From an uncultured bacterium (GTDB lineage Bacteria > Verrucomicrobiota > Lentisphaeria > Victivallales > UBA1829): a stretch of DNA of 64,000 nt. The DNA is taken from positions 1 through 64,000 of the forward strand of contig URNX01000010.1 of the NCBI GenBank assembly GCA_900549415.1, read 5' to 3'. This document shows positions 7,435 through 16,482 of this stretch, piece by piece. Positions within the stretch are counted from its first letter, which is position 1. Every line of letters begins with the position of its first letter. Both the position numbers and the translations under genes were made by a program. The notes below the pieces were generated by a model. It had not been told where the DNA came from. It saw only the letters and a program-made list of their open reading frames with translations, and searched no databases.

Positions 7435-8412
7435 ATGGCAGAAAATCTCGCACTTGGCATCGACCTCGGAGGGTCAAAAATCTATGCAGTCGTCACCGAC
7501 CCGGACAACCGGGTGATCGCTGACGCAAAATCACCCACCGACCCCGCCGCAGGTCCCGAAGGCACCGCGCTTGCCATGAAGGAGACTGCGCTCGCCGCCT
7601 TGCAGAAACTTTCGCTCACTCTCGATGATATTTCTTATTTCGGCGCCGCCATTCCTTCTCCCATTGATCCGGAGACCGGCGATTGTCTTCATGCCGTCAA
7701 CCTCGGCTGGAAAAAAGCTTCCATGCTTCAGATTATGAAAAACGCTTTCGGACGCGACTTCAAGCTCGGAAACGACGGCAATCTCGGTCAGCTCGGCGAA
7801 CACTTCGCCGGAGCCGCCGCAGGGTTCCACTCCTCGCTTGGATACTATGTCGGAACCGGCCTTGGCGGCGGAATCATCATCGAAGACAAGCTGCTGACCG
7901 GAAACAAGGGGCTTGCGGGCGAGCTGGGGCACTCCATCATCAAGGTCGGCGGACGCCGCTGCGGTTGCGGACACCGCGGGTGCGCGGAGGCTTACTGCAG
8001 CAAAAAAGCGTTTGTCAAAGCTCTGAAAAAAGAGATTTTCAAATGCGGAATGCGCACGCTGCTGCCGATCGAAAAATTCAATCCTGAAACGGTCAATATC
8101 AAGAGCAAATATCTTGCGCGCGCCTACAACGAGGATGATCCGGCGGTCCGCAAAGTGATCGACAAGGGATTCCGCATGCTCGGAATTGCCGCGGCGGCCT
8201 CGTGCGCGGTTGTCGCTCCGGAATGCATTGTGCTTGGCGGCGGCGTCGTGGAGGCGCTCGGCGACCAGATCGTGATTCCGTTCAAGAGCGCATTCAACCG
8301 TCATCTGTTCGGAATTTCCCCGGCGGACGTGGAAATCCGTATTTCAACTCTCGGCGACCATGCGGTTGCCGTCGGAGCGACACTCCTTGCCAGAGGAACC
8401 GGACGCAAATGA
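7435..8412 (+). CDS. ROK-family sugar kinase (glucokinase-like)
   Basis: This is a cytoplasmic ROK kinase, probably phosphorylating glucose or a related hexose at C6. The 325-aa protein has the ATP phosphate-binding loop GIDLGGSKIYAV (residues 8-19), the catalytic-Asp segment GNDGN (Asp about 114), GTGLGGG (140-146), and the ROK zinc motif GELGHSII then CGCGHRGCAEAYC (His166, Cys176, 178 and 183). The ATG at 7435 follows GGAG by eight bases. Its stop overlaps the ppx start by four bases (ATGA), so the two are translationally coupled. Lying directly before ppx and ppk, it could use or serve polyphosphate metabolism, but the phosphate donor cannot be read from the sequence. Confidence 0.88.
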   Translation: MAENLALGIDLGGSKIYAVVTDPDNRVIADAKSPTDPAAGPEGTALAMKETALAALQKLSLTLDDISYFGAAIPSPIDPETGDCLHAVNLGWKKASMLQIMKNAFGRDFKLGNDGNLGQLGEHFAGAAAGFHSSLGYYVGTGLGGGIIIEDKLLTGNKGLAGELGHSIIKVGGRRCGCGHRGCAEAYCSKKAFVKALKKEIFKCGMRTLLPIEKFNPETVNIKSKYLARAYNEDDPAVRKVIDKGFRMLGIAAAASCAVVAPECIVLGGGVVEALGDQIVIPFKSAFNRHLFGISPADVEIRISTLGDHAVAVGATLLARGTGRK

Positions 8413-9914
8413 AATCCATGCTCGCATCCATCGACATCGGGGCGCACTCCGCCCGTCTGCTGATTGTCCAGGTCGACAAGTCCAGCGGCACTTACGAAAC
8501 GATTGAGGATCTTGAAATCCCCGTTCCGCTGGGCGCCGACGTCTTCCGCTCCGGGCGCATCGGCAACAAATCCGTTGCGATGCTCTGCGAGATTATGAAG
8601 AAATTCAGCTTCAAAATGCGCGAGTACCGCATCAAGGAGTACTGCGCTATCGCAACCAGCGCCGTACGCGAGGCGGAAAACGCGGATATTTTCCTTGAAC
8701 GCATCAAATTCCTTTCGGGAATCGATGTCAAAATTTTCACCGGACCGGACGAGGCGCGTCTCGGTTATCTTGCGGTGCAGTCGGTCATTCCCGCGAATTT
8801 CCATTTCGAAGAGCAGTCTCTGCTTCTTGCCGATATCGGCACGGGGGCGTGCCAGGTCAGCATGTTCGACCACGGAATCATGTGCTTCACTGAAACCATC
8901 AAACTCGGAACGCTCCGCGCCGTTGAAGGATTTTCAGACGCCTCCTCCGCTGCTACGCGCATCGAGCAGCTGGAGCCGGTCATCGACTACGCGTTCAGCG
9001 AACTGGAATATCTCTCGCGGAAAATGAACTGCACCGGCGTCATTGTCACAGGCGCCTCTTCCCGCGCCATGCTCGCCATGAAAAAACAGCGCACCAAACG
9101 CGGCATGTTCGAGCTGAAAGCCGAAGAGTTCAAACAGCTCCGCCAGATCGCCGAATCACACACCGTCGAGGCGCTGGGACGCGAATACAATATCAAATCC
9201 GATCTCGCGGAAGCTGTTCTGCCGTGCTGCATGATGATTTCCAATCTCCTTAAGCTCACCGGCGCGAAGATGATCTATGCTCCGACCATCTCCACAAAAT
9301 ATGCGCTGATTGAGGACTTCATCAACAGTTCCATGCACCGCCGCGATCCGTTTGAACCGCAGATTTTCGGCTGCGCTACGCAGATCGCCGAGCGTTATTC
9401 CAGCGATATGCGCCTGATTGCGGCAACCGTCATTCTCGCGGAAAAACTCTTTGAAAAACTTGCGCCGCTGCACGGGATGGGGCACGAGGAGCTGAAACTG
9501 CTCAAAGTCGCGGCTCTGCTTTACAAAACCGGACTTTTCGTGAACAACCAGGCGTACCACAAACACAGTCATTACATCATTCTGAATACGGAGATTCCGG
9601 GAATTTCGCAGGCGGAACGGCGGATCATCGCAATGGTCGCGCGTTATCACCGCAAGGCGGTTCCGAAACCGCAGCACCTCGATTACATTGCGCTGCCGGT
9701 GGAGGAACGCCACGTCATCAGCAAACTCGCGGCGATTCTGCGTCTCGCGTGCGGTCTCGCGGTCATCTGCAAACCGGATGAACGCATGACGGTCAGGATT
9801 TCCCCCGGACTTGTCACGGTTAAAATCGGCGGAATGGGACGTTCCGCCGGCTTCGACTGCATCGACACCGACATGTTCAACTACGCGTTTGCTTCTAAAA
9901 TCATTTTCCTCTGA
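8409..9914 (+). CDS. Ppx/GppA-family phosphatase, divergent
   Basis: The Ppx/GppA family includes exopolyphosphatases and pppGpp phosphatases of the actin-like ATPase fold. The 501-aa protein has the two-domain N-terminal module: SIDIGAHSARLLIV, ATSAVREAENADIFL, and FTGPDEARLGYLAV with the conserved catalytic-region Glu. A C-terminal HD-like helical domain follows (about residues 310-500). Several signature residues differ: the second phosphate loop reads DIGTGACQVSMF instead of DIGGGS-like, and the HD pair of the C-terminal domain reads ALLYKTG instead of ALLHDIG, although HKHSHYII is kept. It starts inside the ROK stop (ATGA) and lies 17 bp before ppk. An exopolyphosphatase partner for Ppk is likely from context, but altered activity or a sensor role is possible. 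Confidence 0.85.
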   Translation: MKSMLASIDIGAHSARLLIVQVDKSSGTYETIEDLEIPVPLGADVFRSGRIGNKSVAMLCEIMKKFSFKMREYRIKEYCAIATSAVREAENADIFLERIKFLSGIDVKIFTGPDEARLGYLAVQSVIPANFHFEEQSLLLADIGTGACQVSMFDHGIMCFTETIKLGTLRAVEGFSDASSAATRIEQLEPVIDYAFSELEYLSRKMNCTGVIVTGASSRAMLAMKKQRTKRGMFELKAEEFKQLRQIAESHTVEALGREYNIKSDLAEAVLPCCMMISNLLKLTGAKMIYAPTISTKYALIEDFINSSMHRRDPFEPQIFGCATQIAERYSSDMRLIAATVILAEKLFEKLAPLHGMGHEELKLLKVAALLYKTGLFVNNQAYHKHSHYIILNTEIPGISQAERRIIAMVARYHRKAVPKPQHLDYIALPVEERHVISKLAAILRLACGLAVICKPDERMTVRISPGLVTVKIGGMGRSAGFDCIDTDMFNYAFASKIIFL

Positions 9915-9931
9915 CGGAGAAAGGATCGGCT

Positions 9932-12076
9932 ATGACAACTCCAGTCGAAAACGAACAGTATATCAACCGGGACATCAGCTGGCTTGAATTCAACGCCCGC
10001 GTTCTCGGCGAGGCTACCGATAAAGGCAACGCCCTGCTTGAACGTCTGAAATTCATCGCAATCTTCAGCAGCAATCTTGACGAATTCTACATGGTCCGCG
10101 TCGCCGGCGTCAAACAGCAGCTCGGCGAGCCGTTCAAAAAAGTTTACGGCGACAGCGGCTACGTTCCCGCCGAACTGATGGACCGGCTCGACACCCGCAT
10201 CCGCGCGCTCGTCGACCGCCAATACCGTCTACTTTACAAGGAGGTCCTTCCCGAACTCGCGCAGAACGGAATCAGCCTGCTCGCATGGAAGGATCTGACG
10301 CAGGAAAAACGCGATGCGCTCCGGAAGCATTTCATCTCCAACTGGCTCCCGATTCTTACACCGATCGGTATTGACAGCTCGCATCCGTTCCCGCAGGTTC
10401 CGAACCTCGGACTCGAACTTCTCGTCCGTCTCAGCAAAGAGAACGACGACCGCGAGCGTTTCGCCATTCTTGAGGTCCCGTCGCTGATTCCGCGCTTCAT
10501 CGAAGTGGAGGTTTACGGACATCGCGCTTCGTTCATCACCAGCGAGGAGCTGATCGCGAACAACCTTGATCTGCTGTTCAGCAAATGCACGATTTTTGAA
10601 TGCTCGGCGTTCCGCATTACGCGCGACATGGATTTCTCCATCGACGAAGAATCCATTGCCGACCTGCTGACGGAAATGCAGATTGCGCTCCAGAAAAAGG
10701 CGCGCCGCAAAGTCGTCCGTCTGGAAATCTCCTCCACAATGTCCCGCGCTTCGCGCGAATGGCTCGCGGAGATGCTGAAAACTTCCACGGAATCGATTTT
10801 CTCCATCAGCGGAATGCTGAATCTGAAGGATCTCTTCCGTCTTGCCGGACTCAAGAATTTCCCGGAGCTTGTGGACAAGCCGCTTCCGCCGCTGGCGTCG
10901 GTGAACCTGCCGAAGGGATCGGACATCTTCCGCGTCATCCGCGAAAAGGGCGGTTTCCTGCTGCATCATCCGTATGAATCGTTCAGCCCGGTCATCCGTT
11001 TTCTTGAGGAGGCTGCGAACGATCCGAATGTCCTTGCAATCAAACAGACTCTCTACCGTGTCAGCGGAAATTCGCCGGTCGTCAACGCCCTGATCCGCGC
11101 CGCGCGCAGCGGAAAACAGGTTTCCGTGCTCGTCGAAATCAAGGCGCGGTTCGATGAGGAGAACAACATCAACTGGGCGCGCGAACTCGCAAACGCGGGC
11201 GCTCACGTCGTCTACGGAATCGCCGGGCTCAAGGTGCATTGCAAGGCTCTGATGGTTGTGCGCCAGGAGGAGGACGGCATTCACCGCTATATGCATCTCG
11301 GAACGGGCAATTACAATGACAAGACTGCACAGCTCTACACGGACCTCGGCTTTTTCACGGACGACAAGTCGATAGCCGATGACGTTTCCGCACTCTTCAA
11401 TGTCATTACCGGATTTTCGAGCCCGCCGGACTGGAACAAACTCTGGGTCGCCCCTTTCAATATCAAGGAGAAACTCATCTACCACATCGACAGAGAGTCC
11501 GAACTCTCCACTCCGCAGAATCCCGGCTCCATCACGATGAAGGTGAATTCGCTGATCGATTACGAGATTATTGATCATCTCTATGAAGCGGCGCAGCGGC
11601 ATGTGAAGATCAATCTGATCGTCCGCGGCATTTGCGGCATCAACCCGTTCAGCCTGCCGAAACAGTTCGCGAAAAACATTACAGTCGTCAGCATTCTCGA
11701 CCGCTTCCTGGAACACGCGCGGATCTACCGTTTCGGCAACAACGGCGATCCGGTCTATTACATCGGCAGCGCCGATGTCATGCAGCGCAACATTCGCCGC
11801 CGCATTGAAGTCCTTACGCCCATTGAGGCGGAAAATCTTCGCCGCGAACTCGATTTTATTCTCGATTGCGGTCTGCATGACAAACGCAAGGGGCGCCGTC
11901 TCATCGGCGCGAACAAGTTCTCGCGTCCCACGGCGTCTGCTGCGGCGGAACCTTCGCGCAGCCAGTACAAACTTTATGATTTCTACAAGACGCGTCTCGA
12001 AAAGGCGCGGGAGATGATCGGACGCGATGAAGCGCTGACCATCTTCACATCCCCGGAAAAAGGAGAAGAAAAATGA
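9932..12076 (+). CDS. ppk: Polyphosphate kinase 1
   Basis: Ppk1 reversibly makes polyphosphate from ATP through a phosphohistidine intermediate. The 714-aa protein is of normal length and begins with the N-terminal domain signature YINRDISWLEFNARVL. The head domain follows, then two phospholipase-D-like catalytic domains. The autophosphorylated histidine is His436 in GLKVHCKAL, equivalent to E. coli His435. The second active-site histidine is His595 in LEHARIYRF. GTGNYNDKTAQLYTDLGFF and GSADVMQRNIRRRIEVLTPI are further family blocks. The start follows AAAGGA. It is adjacent to ppx and overlaps queC by four bases, so polyphosphate making and breaking are in one transcript. Confidence 0.97.
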   Translation: MTTPVENEQYINRDISWLEFNARVLGEATDKGNALLERLKFIAIFSSNLDEFYMVRVAGVKQQLGEPFKKVYGDSGYVPAELMDRLDTRIRALVDRQYRLLYKEVLPELAQNGISLLAWKDLTQEKRDALRKHFISNWLPILTPIGIDSSHPFPQVPNLGLELLVRLSKENDDRERFAILEVPSLIPRFIEVEVYGHRASFITSEELIANNLDLLFSKCTIFECSAFRITRDMDFSIDEESIADLLTEMQIALQKKARRKVVRLEISSTMSRASREWLAEMLKTSTESIFSISGMLNLKDLFRLAGLKNFPELVDKPLPPLASVNLPKGSDIFRVIREKGGFLLHHPYESFSPVIRFLEEAANDPNVLAIKQTLYRVSGNSPVVNALIRAARSGKQVSVLVEIKARFDEENNINWARELANAGAHVVYGIAGLKVHCKALMVVRQEEDGIHRYMHLGTGNYNDKTAQLYTDLGFFTDDKSIADDVSALFNVITGFSSPPDWNKLWVAPFNIKEKLIYHIDRESELSTPQNPGSITMKVNSLIDYEIIDHLYEAAQRHVKINLIVRGICGINPFSLPKQFAKNITVVSILDRFLEHARIYRFGNNGDPVYYIGSADVMQRNIRRRIEVLTPIEAENLRRELDFILDCGLHDKRKGRRLIGANKFSRPTASAAAEPSRSQYKLYDFYKTRLEKAREMIGRDEALTIFTSPEKGEEK

Positions 12077-12756
12077 ACGAAAAGAAAGCTGTCGTTCTCC
12101 TGAGCGGCGGACTTGATTCCGCCACCTGTCTCGCAATTGCCAAGTCGGAAGGCTTTGCAATCCATACACTTACATTCTCTTACGGACAGCGTCACAAAGT
12201 GGAGCTCGACTGCGCCCGCCGTCTTGCCGAGGCCGCCGGAGTGGTCAAGCATCACCTGATCTCTTTTGATCTGCGCGAATGGGGCGGCTCCGCGCTGACT
12301 TCCGATTCCATCGACGTTCCCGATGCGGGCGGCGAGGGCATTCCCGTTACCTATGTGCCAGCGCGCAACACCATTTTCCTTTCGTTCGCAACCGCGCTCG
12401 CTGAAGTGATCGGCGCGAAGGACATCTTCATCGGCGTCAACAGCCTCGACTATTCCGGCTACCCGGATTGCCGCCCGGTTTTCGTCAAATCTTTTGAACT
12501 GACTGCGTCCCTCGGCACGAAAGCGTCGGATGAAGGCTGGGCATTCCGCATCAACGCCCCGCTTCAGTATCTCAAGAAAACGGAGATCATCAAGCGCGGA
12601 CTTGAGCTCGGCGTGGATTACTCCATGACGCACAGCTGCTACAATCCGAATCCCGACGGTTCGCCGTGTCTGAAGTGCGACAGCTGTGCTCTGCGCGAAA
12701 AGGCTTTTGCCGACCTCGGCATGGTGGATCCTCAGGTTCTGAAATACCGCAAATGA
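12073..12756 (+). CDS. queC: 7-cyano-7-deazaguanine synthase
   Basis: QueC converts 7-carboxy-7-deazaguanine, ammonia and ATP to preQ0 in queuosine synthesis. The 227-aa protein has the PP-loop SGGLDS (residues 11-16), the block TLTFSYGQRHKVEL, and VPARNTIFLSFA. Its C-terminal zinc site is formed by Cys189, Cys199, Cys202 and Cys205 in HSCYNPNPDGSPCLKCDSC. It overlaps ppk at the 5' end and the flavoprotein at the 3' end by ATGA junctions. No other queuosine gene is in the window. Confidence 0.96.
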   Translation: MNEKKAVVLLSGGLDSATCLAIAKSEGFAIHTLTFSYGQRHKVELDCARRLAEAAGVVKHHLISFDLREWGGSALTSDSIDVPDAGGEGIPVTYVPARNTIFLSFATALAEVIGAKDIFIGVNSLDYSGYPDCRPVFVKSFELTASLGTKASDEGWAFRINAPLQYLKKTEIIKRGLELGVDYSMTHSCYNPNPDGSPCLKCDSCALREKAFADLGMVDPQVLKYRK

Positions 12757-13991
12757 CCTGTTTTGACACGATCATCATCGGCTCGGGACCGGCGGGACTC
12801 TCCGCCGCGCTCGCCGCAGCCGAAAAAGGGGCGCGCGTTCTGCTCTGCGAGCGCTTGCGCACCTTCGGCCTCAAACTCCTTGCGAGCGGCGGTTCCAAAT
12901 GCAACGTCAGCAACGTTCTGGACGAATCCGCATTCATGTCTGCGTTCGGCAGGGAAGGGCGGTTCATGAAGTCCGCTCTGGACAACGCCTATCATGACTG
13001 GCTTTTTGCATTTCTGAAATCCCGGAACGTTCCGCTGAAATGTGCGGATTCCTTCCATTATTTTCCGAAATCGGAACGCGCCCGCGACGTTCTGAACGCC
13101 TTCTCCTCCGCTTTCCTCGCGCTCGGCGGAACCATGCGGAACGAATGCCGCATCGACCGGATTCTGACGGAGTGCGATTCCGTTTCGGGCGTGGAAACTG
13201 CGGACGGCGAAATCATTCCGTGCCGAGCCGTTGTCCTTGCCGGCGGCGGAACCGCGTGGCCGACGCTCGGCGGGAGCCGTCACGGACTGAATCTCGCCGT
13301 CGCGCTGGGGCATACGCTCGCGCCGCTCTATCCCGCGATGGCGCCGCTCCTGATCCGCGAACGCTGGGTGCGCGAGCTGACCGGAATCGCTCTTCCCGAC
13401 TCCGAACTGACTTTTTCACGCGGACGCCTCCGTTTCCGCAACCGCGGCGAGCTTCTGTTTACGCACGACGGGCTCTCCGGTCCATGCGCGATAGACCTCG
13501 CGGGCGATCTCGCCGAAACTTGCGTCCGCAATGGGGGCGACACGGAACTGGTTTTCCGTCCGGACGCCGCAAAGGACGCCGCCGCGTGGCGTTCCGTCAT
13601 CGACGGCTGGCGCGTGAAGGAGGGACGCCGTCAGCTCCGCACGGTTCTCGGCTGGTCGTTTCCCCGCGCTCTTGCGGACGCCTTTTGCGCGCTCGCGAAC
13701 TGCGGCGATGAGAAACTTTGCGAACTTCCCTCTGCGGTGCGCGACCGTTTGGCGTCGGTTCTCGGAGGAGTTTCGCTGACGGCTTACGGTTCCGGACCGA
13801 TTGAGCGTGCAATGGCGATGAAAGGCGGAATCCGTCTGAAGGAGATTTCGCCCGCAACCCTGGAGAGCCGCCTTGTGCACAGACTGTATTTCGCAGGGGA
13901 AATCATGGATTTGACGGGGCCCTGCGGAGGCTACAACATTCAGTGGGCTCTTTCGAGCGGGCGTCTTGCCGGTTCATCCGCTGCCGGTTGA
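12753..13991 (+). CDS. BaiN/HI0933-family FAD-dependent oxidoreductase
   Basis: This is a 412-aa flavoprotein of the HI0933/YhiN/BaiN family, whose substrates are mostly unknown; some members reduce bile-acid intermediates. It has an N-terminal FAD-binding Rossmann motif IIIGSGPAGLSAALAA with the Glu-containing strand VLLCER, the family signature ASGGSKCNVSN, a middle insertion domain, and the C-terminal block GPCGGYNIQWALSSGRLAG. The ATG at 12753 lies in the queC stop (ATGA) and is favoured over a longer frame that runs antisense-like inside queC. It is the last gene of the operon and ends four bases before the stop of the convergent lyase gene, with no room for a terminator between them. 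Confidence 0.9.
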   Translation: MTCFDTIIIGSGPAGLSAALAAAEKGARVLLCERLRTFGLKLLASGGSKCNVSNVLDESAFMSAFGREGRFMKSALDNAYHDWLFAFLKSRNVPLKCADSFHYFPKSERARDVLNAFSSAFLALGGTMRNECRIDRILTECDSVSGVETADGEIIPCRAVVLAGGGTAWPTLGGSRHGLNLAVALGHTLAPLYPAMAPLLIRERWVRELTGIALPDSELTFSRGRLRFRNRGELLFTHDGLSGPCAIDLAGDLAETCVRNGGDTELVFRPDAAKDAAAWRSVIDGWRVKEGRRQLRTVLGWSFPRALADAFCALANCGDEKLCELPSAVRDRLASVLGGVSLTAYGSGPIERAMAMKGGIRLKEISPATLESRLVHRLYFAGEIMDLTGPCGGYNIQWALSSGRLAGSSAAG

Positions 13992-13995
13992 AATA

Positions 13996-16482
13996 TCAGG
14001 GCATTTCAACTCGTACCGTGCTTCCTGCAAGTGTATCCGTTCCCTGCGGCAGATTTACGGTTTTCCCGTTCAGCGTCATCTGCTTGAGTTTCTGCGTCGG
14101 ATCGGCGGCATAGACAGTATCCTTGCGGATCAGGAAGACTCCGGGGGAATCCGTGACGAACCCGCCGAGCCGTCCGGGTTTGTGAAAAACGGCGCCGATT
14201 GTTCCGTCTGCAAAACGAACCGCCTGAATATCGCCGGAGTTCATGAGAATCCGGTCGTTCCGCAAGTTCTTTGCCGATTCGAAATTCACGCCGGGCACGA
14301 TCATGACTGCGTAGCTGCCGTCTTTTATTTTTTTGCCGTGGGGAACTGTGAGTTCAAACAATTCCATTTCCACTTTCTGCGGTTTTGCGGCTCGAACCAT
14401 CGTGCGGGGATCTCCGGCAAACCGAGCCTGACGGGCATGCAGATTCGCTCCCAGATACGCGATGCCGTCATGCCACACCAGATTCTCTGCCGTGCGGACA
14501 GGGCCTCGGGCGCGGCAGACGTTGACTGTTGTCGCGACCTCATACGGCGAAACACTTTCTATTTCCGTGCCGAGCTCGATGACTGCGTCCGCATCGAAGA
14601 AAACGGCTTTTTTCGCTTTCACGCCGTCGATGTCCTGCGTGCTGACAGCTGCCGCGAGGTTTCCGTCGGAGACTCCGCCGACGAACTCCGTTGTTCCAAG
14701 CCTGCGTGCGGGGAGCCCGAATGAAGTGAACGCCGGGAGTCCGCCCGAAATCCTGATTTCCCGTTCCGCACAGGTTTTTTCATCCAGCACCGGAGTTGCG
14801 GGAAGCGTGGTTCCCGGCAGCCTTGTCCAGTCCCAGCAGAGCGTGACGCCGTCGTATTCGTCGCCCGTCCGGTAGATCAGACACGCGCCGTCGGAGAAGT
14901 AGCGCCCGAGGGAATTGTCGCCGTTGATGTTGTCCTCCAGCGGACGCGTCCGCACGGAATTTGCGCGGAAGGAGGCGAAGAAGCGGTCGCGGCGGCAGGT
15001 GAGATAATCGGAATTCCAGAACCAGCGGGTCCCGGAGAACTTTTCCTGTTCCGCGCGTCTGTATTCATCCGCCCGTGCGGGGTCGAGCTCCGCGAAGATG
15101 CGGAAATTGCGGATGCAGTAATTCCGTCCCCGGGTGAGCGCAGCGTTTTCCCTGAGCTGGCGTCCGATGGCGAGCAGATCCATGCGTCCGTGGTGGAGCA
15201 CCCGAGCGAAGCCGTCAAAGGCAAGATGCGATATGGTTTCGAGCTGTTCCGGCTTCAACGCAAATTCCGTTCCGTGCCAGACGCTTCCCCAGAATGCGAT
15301 GCGGCAGAGAAATTCTCCTCCGTAATTGCCGAATTGAACCTGCGGTCCGTGCAGCTGATAGGAACCGTCCGCGCGGATTCCTCCGAAAACATCTTTGTCA
15401 CAGGAGACATCCAGCGGAGCGGGACGGATTTCTTCGGTCAGCACCGCGGCCGCATCGCGCATGACTTCGATGTTCCGCGCGAGAAGTCCGCGGTAAAAGA
15501 TGTTGGAGGCAATGAAGACCCGGTTGTTTCCTGTGTAGCGCGGTCTCTGCATTGCCTGCAGACAGACTTCGAGCGCCTGTTTGCGGAGCGGGGAGGCGAA
15601 CGGGAAAACCTCTTCTCCGCTCAGCAGCAGAACCTGCGCCATGCGTTCCGGAACCGCCATTTCGTTGTTCCACCAGTTGCTGTTGACGGGACGTTTCCGC
15701 ACCCAGAGCTCCACGCCTTTCCGGAGCGCATCGTCAAGTCCCGGAAGTGTTCCGTGGAGTGTGCGGTACCTGGCGAGCAGATTGAGATGTCCGAAGTGTT
15801 TGAGCGTTTCCCATGATCCGCGGTCCCGACTGTCGTAGTTCACGTCGGGAAACGAACCGTCCGGTTTCTGGCGGCTGATCCGGTTCAGACAGTCTTTGCG
15901 GGCTGTCTCCGGATTGCGGAACGGCGGCGCAAGCTTTTTCCGCAGACGGGTTCTGATCCATTCGAGTTCCCGTTTCTGCTGTTCCGTCAGCGGTTTCGCT
16001 TCCGGATCGGCAGGATAGCGGAATGCGCCGTATTCTAAGCTGTCAAGCTCAAACTCCGCACGCCCCGGGCAGCATTGCAGACCGATGCGGAATACTGCTT
16101 CAACGGCGTCGGACGGCAGAACTTCATCCAGTTCCACCCGGACAAACTCCTTCGTCCCGACTGGAATTTCAGCGGGTTGATAATAATGCGCTTTGCCGTC
16201 TTTCCCGGTGACTTTCAGCTGGAATTTTACTCCTCCGAACCGGAATGACGGAGTTCCGACATCCGCGCACCGCATCCGGATTGACGCTCCGAAATGCTTT
16301 CCTGCAAAGGGCTTGACGTCAATGGTTTTCAGATGAAAATTCGCTTTCCGCGCGGCGGAAGACCCCTCCGGCGCGTCAACGACCAGAACGTGGGCGCCGT
16401 TCCGAGTTTCCGTCCGGATTTCCGCACTGAGCGGAAGCGCCGCAAGAGCCGCGGCGAGCGTCAATATGCAGGCGTTAATCAT
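13996..16482 (-). CDS. Polysaccharide lyase family 8 protein (chondroitin/hyaluronan-lyase-like), secreted
   Basis: PL8 enzymes cleave uronic-acid polysaccharides such as chondroitin sulfate, hyaluronan or xanthan by beta-elimination. The 828-aa protein starts at the ATG at 16482 with a signal peptide (INACILTLAAALAALPLSA). An N-terminal carbohydrate-binding-like region is followed by the PL8 alpha/alpha toroid (about residues 180-500). The active-site landmarks are NWWNNEMAVP (Asn), DGSYQLHGPQVQFGNYGG (His and Tyr) and GRQLREN (Arg). Beta-sandwich blocks follow: GDNSLGRYFSDGACLIY and WDWTRLPGTTLP. The fold and catalytic residues are visible; the exact glycan is not. Its first eight bases overlap the end of the prepilin-like gene, so the two are one operon. 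Confidence 0.85.
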   Translation of the reverse strand: MINACILTLAAALAALPLSAEIRTETRNGAHVLVVDAPEGSSAARKANFHLKTIDVKPFAGKHFGASIRMRCADVGTPSFRFGGVKFQLKVTGKDGKAHYYQPAEIPVGTKEFVRVELDEVLPSDAVEAVFRIGLQCCPGRAEFELDSLEYGAFRYPADPEAKPLTEQQKRELEWIRTRLRKKLAPPFRNPETARKDCLNRISRQKPDGSFPDVNYDSRDRGSWETLKHFGHLNLLARYRTLHGTLPGLDDALRKGVELWVRKRPVNSNWWNNEMAVPERMAQVLLLSGEEVFPFASPLRKQALEVCLQAMQRPRYTGNNRVFIASNIFYRGLLARNIEVMRDAAAVLTEEIRPAPLDVSCDKDVFGGIRADGSYQLHGPQVQFGNYGGEFLCRIAFWGSVWHGTEFALKPEQLETISHLAFDGFARVLHHGRMDLLAIGRQLRENAALTRGRNYCIRNFRIFAELDPARADEYRRAEQEKFSGTRWFWNSDYLTCRRDRFFASFRANSVRTRPLEDNINGDNSLGRYFSDGACLIYRTGDEYDGVTLCWDWTRLPGTTLPATPVLDEKTCAEREIRISGGLPAFTSFGLPARRLGTTEFVGGVSDGNLAAAVSTQDIDGVKAKKAVFFDADAVIELGTEIESVSPYEVATTVNVCRARGPVRTAENLVWHDGIAYLGANLHARQARFAGDPRTMVRAAKPQKVEMELFELTVPHGKKIKDGSYAVMIVPGVNFESAKNLRNDRILMNSGDIQAVRFADGTIGAVFHKPGRLGGFVTDSPGVFLIRKDTVYAADPTQKLKQMTLNGKTVNLPQGTDTLAGSTVRVEMP

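Noticed and set aside
12666..12752. Longer start for the flavoprotein inside queC
   Set aside because: The FAD motif begins right after the ATG at 12753, which forms the same ATGA coupling seen elsewhere in the operon.
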